A stretch of DNA of 25,811 nucleotides. It comes from CAYNRG01 sp047973125. Its GTDB lineage: Bacteria > Bacillota_I > Bacilli_A > Erysipelotrichales > Erysipelotrichaceae. Below are positions 22,924 through 25,811 of this stretch, piece after piece (position 1 is the stretch's first letter; each line of letters starts with the position of its first letter). The translations under genes and the position numbers were made by a program. The notes under the pieces were generated by a model that saw nothing but the letters and a program-made list of their open reading frames with translations, was not told the origin of the DNA and ran no database searches. Location of the stretch: positions 1 to 25,811 of the forward strand of contig JBKEBK010000017.1 of assembly GCA_047973125.1 (NCBI GenBank), given 5' to 3'.

Positions 22924-23406
22924 ATGTATAAGAAAAAATGTATTGAGTTATTAGAACAAAGAGGAGTTAAGTTAGCTGATATTGCGGAGTGTGTTTGTAT
23001 CTTGCAGAAGAAGTTTATACCAGATTTAACAATTGAAGATGCGATAGAGGTTGTTGATAATGTTTTAAGTAAAAGAGAAGTACAACACGCTGTCTTAACT
23101 GGCATTAATGTCGATATTTTATCTGAAAATCATAAGCTGGTATCTAGTGAGCTTGAAGACATCTTAAATAATGACTACTCACTCTATGGGGTTGATGAAG
23201 TATTAGCTTATGGAATTTGTAATATTTATGGATCAATTGCCCTTACCAACTTTGGATATGTTGACCGTGTAAAACCTGGAATTATTGAAAAGCTTAATAG
23301 CCATGAGGGTGGGAAGTGTCATACTTTTTTAGATGATATTGTTGGAGCTCTAGCCGCAAGTGCAGCAAGTCGTTTAGCACACTCAAATGGAGATAAAAAA
23401 GAATGA
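22924..23406 (+). CDS. Phosphatidylglycerophosphatase A-like protein (YutG type)
   Basis: A soluble 160-residue PgpA-family phosphatase, predicted to act on phosphatidylglycerol phosphate. Family segments are LLEQRGVKLADIAE, LSKREVQHAVLTGI, YGVDEVLAYGICNIYGSIAL, TNFGYVDRVKPGII and TFLDDIVGALAASAASRLAH, the last with the metal-binding Asp pair. Gram-positive YutG proteins lack the membrane helices of E. coli PgpA, as here. AGAGGAAG lies before the ATG. Its TGA overlaps the next start codon. Confidence 0.85.
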   Translation: MYKKKCIELLEQRGVKLADIAECVCILQKKFIPDLTIEDAIEVVDNVLSKREVQHAVLTGINVDILSENHKLVSSELEDILNNDYSLYGVDEVLAYGICNIYGSIALTNFGYVDRVKPGIIEKLNSHEGGKCHTFLDDIVGALAASAASRLAHSNGDKKE

Positions 23407-24215
23407 GTTTCAATAATTCTTTAAGAGTCATTACAAAAAATGATATTATAAATACTTTCAAAGAACTAGGTGTTGTAAGTGGTATGGTGCTTGAAGTTTG
23501 TGCGGATTTATCAACCCTTGATTATTTGGTTGGTGGTGCAGAAGTTTTTGTTGATGCTCTAATGGAAACAGTTGGAAAAGATGGAACGATTTTAATGTCA
23601 CTTGAAAATGAAGGTAATAAGGAGCCGAGCTTTCAAAATAATGGAACATTATCGGTTGCTGATCTAAGTAAGATCCGAAATAATTTACCAGCTTACAATG
23701 TTAATAGAAATGATATAAAAGACTCTAATAATGTTGTTGCAAATTTTAGAAAAAGAGAAGATATTGTTTATTCTGCTCATCCAGCTTATTCATTTGTATC
23801 ATGGGGTAAACATTCAAAGTTTTTGTGCAATAGGCAATCTTTGCATTTTCCTCTTTCAGAAGAGTCTCCTTTAGCTAGGTTATATGAGTTAAGAGGAAGT
23901 GTACTTTTAGTTGGAGTAACTTATGAGAAATGTTCTGTTATGTCCCTTGGTGAATATCGTAGTGATTGCCGTGCTATTGTATTAAATGGATCGGCTGTTG
24001 AAATTTCTAATCAAAGAACATGGAAAAAGTACTTAGATATCGAACATAATAAAAATGATTACCAAGAAATTGGAAGATTAATGGAAAGAATGAATAAAGT
24101 AAATGAAGTAAATATCAATAAATGTGGATTTAAACTATTTAAAGCGGATGATGCTTCCTCTTTATTGGCTGAATATTTAGAAAAAAATAAGATATATCGT
24201 TTATACCACCTCTAA
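23403..24215 (+). CDS. AAC(3)-family acetyltransferase-like protein, catalytic His replaced
   Basis: A 270-residue protein of the aminoglycoside N3-acetyltransferase fold (YokD-like). Family landmarks are GGAEVFVDALMETVGKDGTI (residues 44-63), FRKREDIVYSAHPAYSF (115-131), ESPLARLYELRGSVLLVGV and the SLGEYR segment. Active members have an LH-x-x-E pair there; the His position is Ser181 while Glu184 is kept. RSxHP is altered to YSAHP. It may thus be a paralogue with another acyl-CoA-linked role, or inactive, and it should not be called a resistance gene from sequence alone. It overlaps the pgpA-like gene by 4 bases (ATGA), so the two are coupled. Confidence 0.75.
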   Translation: MSFNNSLRVITKNDIINTFKELGVVSGMVLEVCADLSTLDYLVGGAEVFVDALMETVGKDGTILMSLENEGNKEPSFQNNGTLSVADLSKIRNNLPAYNVNRNDIKDSNNVVANFRKREDIVYSAHPAYSFVSWGKHSKFLCNRQSLHFPLSEESPLARLYELRGSVLLVGVTYEKCSVMSLGEYRSDCRAIVLNGSAVEISNQRTWKKYLDIEHNKNDYQEIGRLMERMNKVNEVNINKCGFKLFKADDASSLLAEYLEKNKIYRLYHL

Positions 24216-24303
24216 TATGTAAAAAATAGTTTTAATTAACTAGTGATTTATATGATGGCTTTAAAAACTTGTTAAAATTATTTAATCTCTTAAGGAAAGT
24301 TTA

Positions 24304-24332
24304 TTGAAAAGGATCGATTGATATGCTATAAT
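24304..24332 (+). promoter_or_regulatory. Promoter of thiT
   Basis: TTGAAA (24304-24309), a 17-base spacer and TATAAT (24327-24332), with TG one base before the -10: a near-perfect sigma-A promoter. Its start falls just before the riboswitch. Confidence 0.85.
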
Positions 24333-24340
24333 AACTTCGT

Positions 24341-24453
24341 GAACAGGGGTGCACAAACGTGCTGAGAAAAACCCTTATCACCTGATCTAGTTCATACTAG
24401 CGTAGGGAGTTTCAGTAGTTTCCTTACGCCTCAAACAATGGAGGTGTTTTTTT
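24341..24453 (+). promoter_or_regulatory. TPP riboswitch with overlapping terminator/ribosome-site expression platform
   Basis: The conserved thi-box is clear: AGGGGTGC, GCTGAGA, ACCCTTATCACCTGATCTAG, then TACTAGCGTAGGGA (aptamer about 24341-24410). Downstream, CGCCTC (24427-24432) pairs with GAGGTG (24441-24446) followed by seven T; this stem is both a terminator and a mask of the thiT ribosome binding site. The aptamer's 3' part GCGTAGGG (24400-24407) can instead pair with CCTTACGC (24422-24429), which overlaps the terminator arm. Hence thiamine pyrophosphate should turn thiT off. Confidence 0.95.
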
Positions 24454-25014
24454 ATGAAAATCAAAGATCTTAGTTACATGGCGCTATATGCTGCGCTTGC
24501 TTTAGTTTTGGAGTATGTTAGTAAACTTATTCCGATTTTACAGATGCCAAATGGTGGCTCAATAAATCTTGGGGTTGTAGCTGTTGTTGTTGCATCATTT
24601 CACTTATCGTGGAAGAAGGGTGTTGTTGTTGGTCTGCTTTGGTGGCTGATTGCGTTTTTTATGGGAATGAATAACTGGTATTTGAATTTTATGCAGTACT
24701 CATTAGATTATTTAGTTCCTGTTGCAGCTTGTGGGTTAGCATCAATTTTTCCAAGACTTGGAAAAACAAACATTTACTTAGGAAGTGTATTGGCGATGAT
24801 TTTACGTTTTGCAAGTTTTGTACTCTCTGGTGTATATTTTTGGCCGCCTGAGGGAAGTGTTGCAGGAAGTTTTGGGGCATGGATTTATTCATTGTCGTAT
24901 AACTTTGGGTATAATTTTGTAACTTTAATAATAGTTGTTATTCTTGTGCCACTTTGTATAAACAGATTATCAAAAGTTAATATACCTTTTAAAGGGGTAA
25001 AAAAAGTGTTATAA
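24454..25014 (+). CDS. thiT: Thiamine transporter S-component ThiT
   Basis: Membrane-embedded substrate-binding subunit of an ECF-type thiamine importer; it needs the shared EcfAA'T module encoded elsewhere. About six hydrophobic segments fill the 186 residues. ThiT signatures are MPNGGSINLG (31-40), YSLDYLVPVA (82-91), LSGVYFWPPEG (124-134) and WIYSLSYNFGYN (143-154), which hold the thiamine-binding aromatic and polar residues. The ATG follows the GGAGGTG masked in the riboswitch stem. A TATAAT just inside its 3' end probably starts the next gene. Confidence 0.93.
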   Translation: MKIKDLSYMALYAALALVLEYVSKLIPILQMPNGGSINLGVVAVVVASFHLSWKKGVVVGLLWWLIAFFMGMNNWYLNFMQYSLDYLVPVAACGLASIFPRLGKTNIYLGSVLAMILRFASFVLSGVYFWPPEGSVAGSFGAWIYSLSYNFGYNFVTLIIVVILVPLCINRLSKVNIPFKGVKKVL

Positions 25015-25015
25015 T
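24987..25015 (+). promoter_or_regulatory. Promoter of the DUF402 gene, inside the end of thiT
   Basis: TGT-TATAAT (25007-25015) is an extended -10 overlapping the thiT stop codon. A weak TTTTAA-like -35 lies 17 bases upstream. It would free the DUF402 gene from riboswitch control. Confidence 0.6.
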
Positions 25016-25043
25016 TCTTTCGTTGTGATAAGGAGGAAAAATC

Positions 25044-25574
25044 ATGTTTTTAAAAAATGGAAGCAGTGTATTTATTCAGAGTTTCAAACATGATGGATCA
25101 CTTCATAGAACATGGGCAAAGGGGTTTGTAATCGAGTTTAGTAAAGATGTGATGATTGCTGTTACTGATCGTTCTTGGGTAATTGAATCTAATGGTAGAA
25201 AATGGCTTACAAGAGAGCCGGCTATTTGTTTCTTTTATCCAAATTATTGGTTTAACATTATAGCAATGATTAGACCTAATGGGATATATTATTATTGTAA
25301 CCTTGCTTCACCTAGTATTTATGATGGAGAAGCAATAAAAAATATTGATTATGACTTGGATATTAAAGTATTCCCAAATGGTAAATACGAAATACTAGAT
25401 GAAGATGAATATTTAAAACATGGAGAAAAAATGGGCTACTCAACTGAACTTAAGGAAGCGATTGAGTATCAACTTGAAAAATTAATCAAGATGATAAGAA
25501 AAAAAGAAAGTCCATTTAACAAGATGTGTATAAATAAATATTATAATAAGTATTTATTGATGCGAAATAAATAG
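25044..25574 (+). CDS. DUF402 protein, NtdP-like nucleoside tri-/diphosphatase
   Basis: A 176-residue cytosolic protein of the YgaC/NtdP group. Diagnostic segments are WLTREPAICFFYPNYWFNII, GIYYYCNLASPSIYDGEAIK, IDYDLDIKVFPNGKYEILDEDEY and HGEKMGY. The Staphylococcus aureus relative NtdP is a metal-dependent nucleoside phosphatase that uses the conserved Asp/Glu residues of the DYDLD-type segment, and these are present. AGGAGG lies nine bases before the ATG. The terminator begins inside its last codon. Confidence 0.85.
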   Translation: MFLKNGSSVFIQSFKHDGSLHRTWAKGFVIEFSKDVMIAVTDRSWVIESNGRKWLTREPAICFFYPNYWFNIIAMIRPNGIYYYCNLASPSIYDGEAIKNIDYDLDIKVFPNGKYEILDEDEYLKHGEKMGYSTELKEAIEYQLEKLIKMIRKKESPFNKMCINKYYNKYLLMRNK

Positions 25575-25592
25575 AGCGAAAGCTCTATTTTT
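25569..25592 (+). terminator. Terminator overlapping the DUF402 stop codon
   Basis: AAATAGAGC-GAAA-GCTCTATTT is a perfect stem capped by a GNRA tetraloop, with a T-run at its end. The stop codon TAG (25572-25574) is in the left arm. It separates the gene from the rRNA promoter. Confidence 0.85.
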
Positions 25593-25642
25593 AGTTAAAA
25601 ACAAACAAAAATAAATTTTTTTAAAAAAAGAAAATAAAATGT

Positions 25643-25671
25643 TTGACATAACTATTTTGATTTGATATTAT
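25643..25671 (+). promoter_or_regulatory. rRNA operon promoter
   Basis: TTGACA (25643-25648) and TATTAT (25666-25671) with a 17-base spacer, set in a very AT-rich upstream region (25593-25640) that could be an UP element. The transcript would start at a G near 25677. Confidence 0.9.
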
Positions 25672-25677
25672 TATTAG

Positions 25678-25793
25678 GCACCTTACCGGTGCAAGTGATC
25701 TTTGAAAACTGAATAGGAAATTAAACAACGAACGTCAAGAAACAAAAAAAGTAATAACGGAAACTGACAAATAGTCAGCGATAAAGAGCAAGT
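25678..25793 (+). other. 16S rRNA leader with boxA-like element
   Basis: A start-proximal hairpin GCACC/GGTGC (25678-25692) is followed by TGATCTTTGAAAAC (25696-25709), the boxA-like antitermination word usual before Bacillota rRNA genes. A second hairpin CTGAC/GTCAG follows (25764-25778). Confidence 0.7.
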
Positions 25794-25811
25794 CAAACGG
25801 AGAGTTTGATC
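25794..25811 (+). rRNA. rrs: 16S ribosomal RNA, first bases only
   Basis: AGAGTTTGATC at 25801-25811 is the universal 5' segment of 16S rRNA (E. coli positions 8-18), so the mature end is near 25794. The gene runs out of the window. Confidence 0.93.

Overview
The window is low-G+C Bacillota-type chromosomal DNA, most likely from an obligate or facultative anaerobe. The evidence is strong Shine-Dalgarno sites, AT-rich codon use, a TTGACA/TATTAT rRNA promoter, an anaerobic sulfite reductase operon, and ThiT, PgpA (YutG-type), DUF1836 and DUF402 proteins. Genus cannot be fixed from the sequence alone.

Region 1 (1 to about 7917) is the end of a mobile element whose other end lies outside the window; it looks richer in G+C than what follows. 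It begins with about 580 non-coding bases holding short direct repeats. A tightly packed minus-strand defence cassette follows. Read in its own direction (6365 down to 643) it encodes an ABC-three-component (ABC-3C) system: a C-terminal-domain protein with a degenerate HNH-like zinc cluster, a small middle component and a DUF2326-type SMC-like ATPase. A small XRE regulator, an HNH-type restriction endonuclease and a C5-cytosine DNA methyltransferase complete it. Upstream and divergent are a 47-residue basic protein, a hairpin-rich intergenic region, a sigma-like regulator, and a Rha-domain gene that runs in frame into a SorC-family gene lacking its first residues. That chimeric ORF (7650-8780) marks the element-chromosome junction at about 7914-7920.

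Region 2 (8879-20391) is a sulfite-reduction island. It encodes every step from glutamyl-tRNA to siroheme: hemA, hemL, hemB, hemC, a cobA-hemD fusion, a short Met8-type dehydrogenase and a CbiK-type chelatase. It also encodes the siroheme enzyme itself (asrABC), a formate/nitrite-family channel probably for hydrosulfide, and a CRP/FNR-family regulator. Genes overlap or abut. One promoter lies before hemC. A second, with a CRP-like TGTGA-N6-TCACG site centred at about -41.5, lies between the regulator gene and the channel gene. No heme-specific late gene is present, so the tetrapyrrole made here is probably destined for siroheme in AsrC.

Region 3 (20416-25811) is core chromosome: a DUF349 repeat protein, a DUF3783-like protein, a DUF1836 protein, a PgpA-like phosphatase, a divergent AAC(3)-like protein, a TPP riboswitch controlling the thiamine transporter S-component thiT, and an NtdP-like DUF402 phosphatase. 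Last come the promoter, leader and first bases of a 16S rRNA gene, cut by the window edge.
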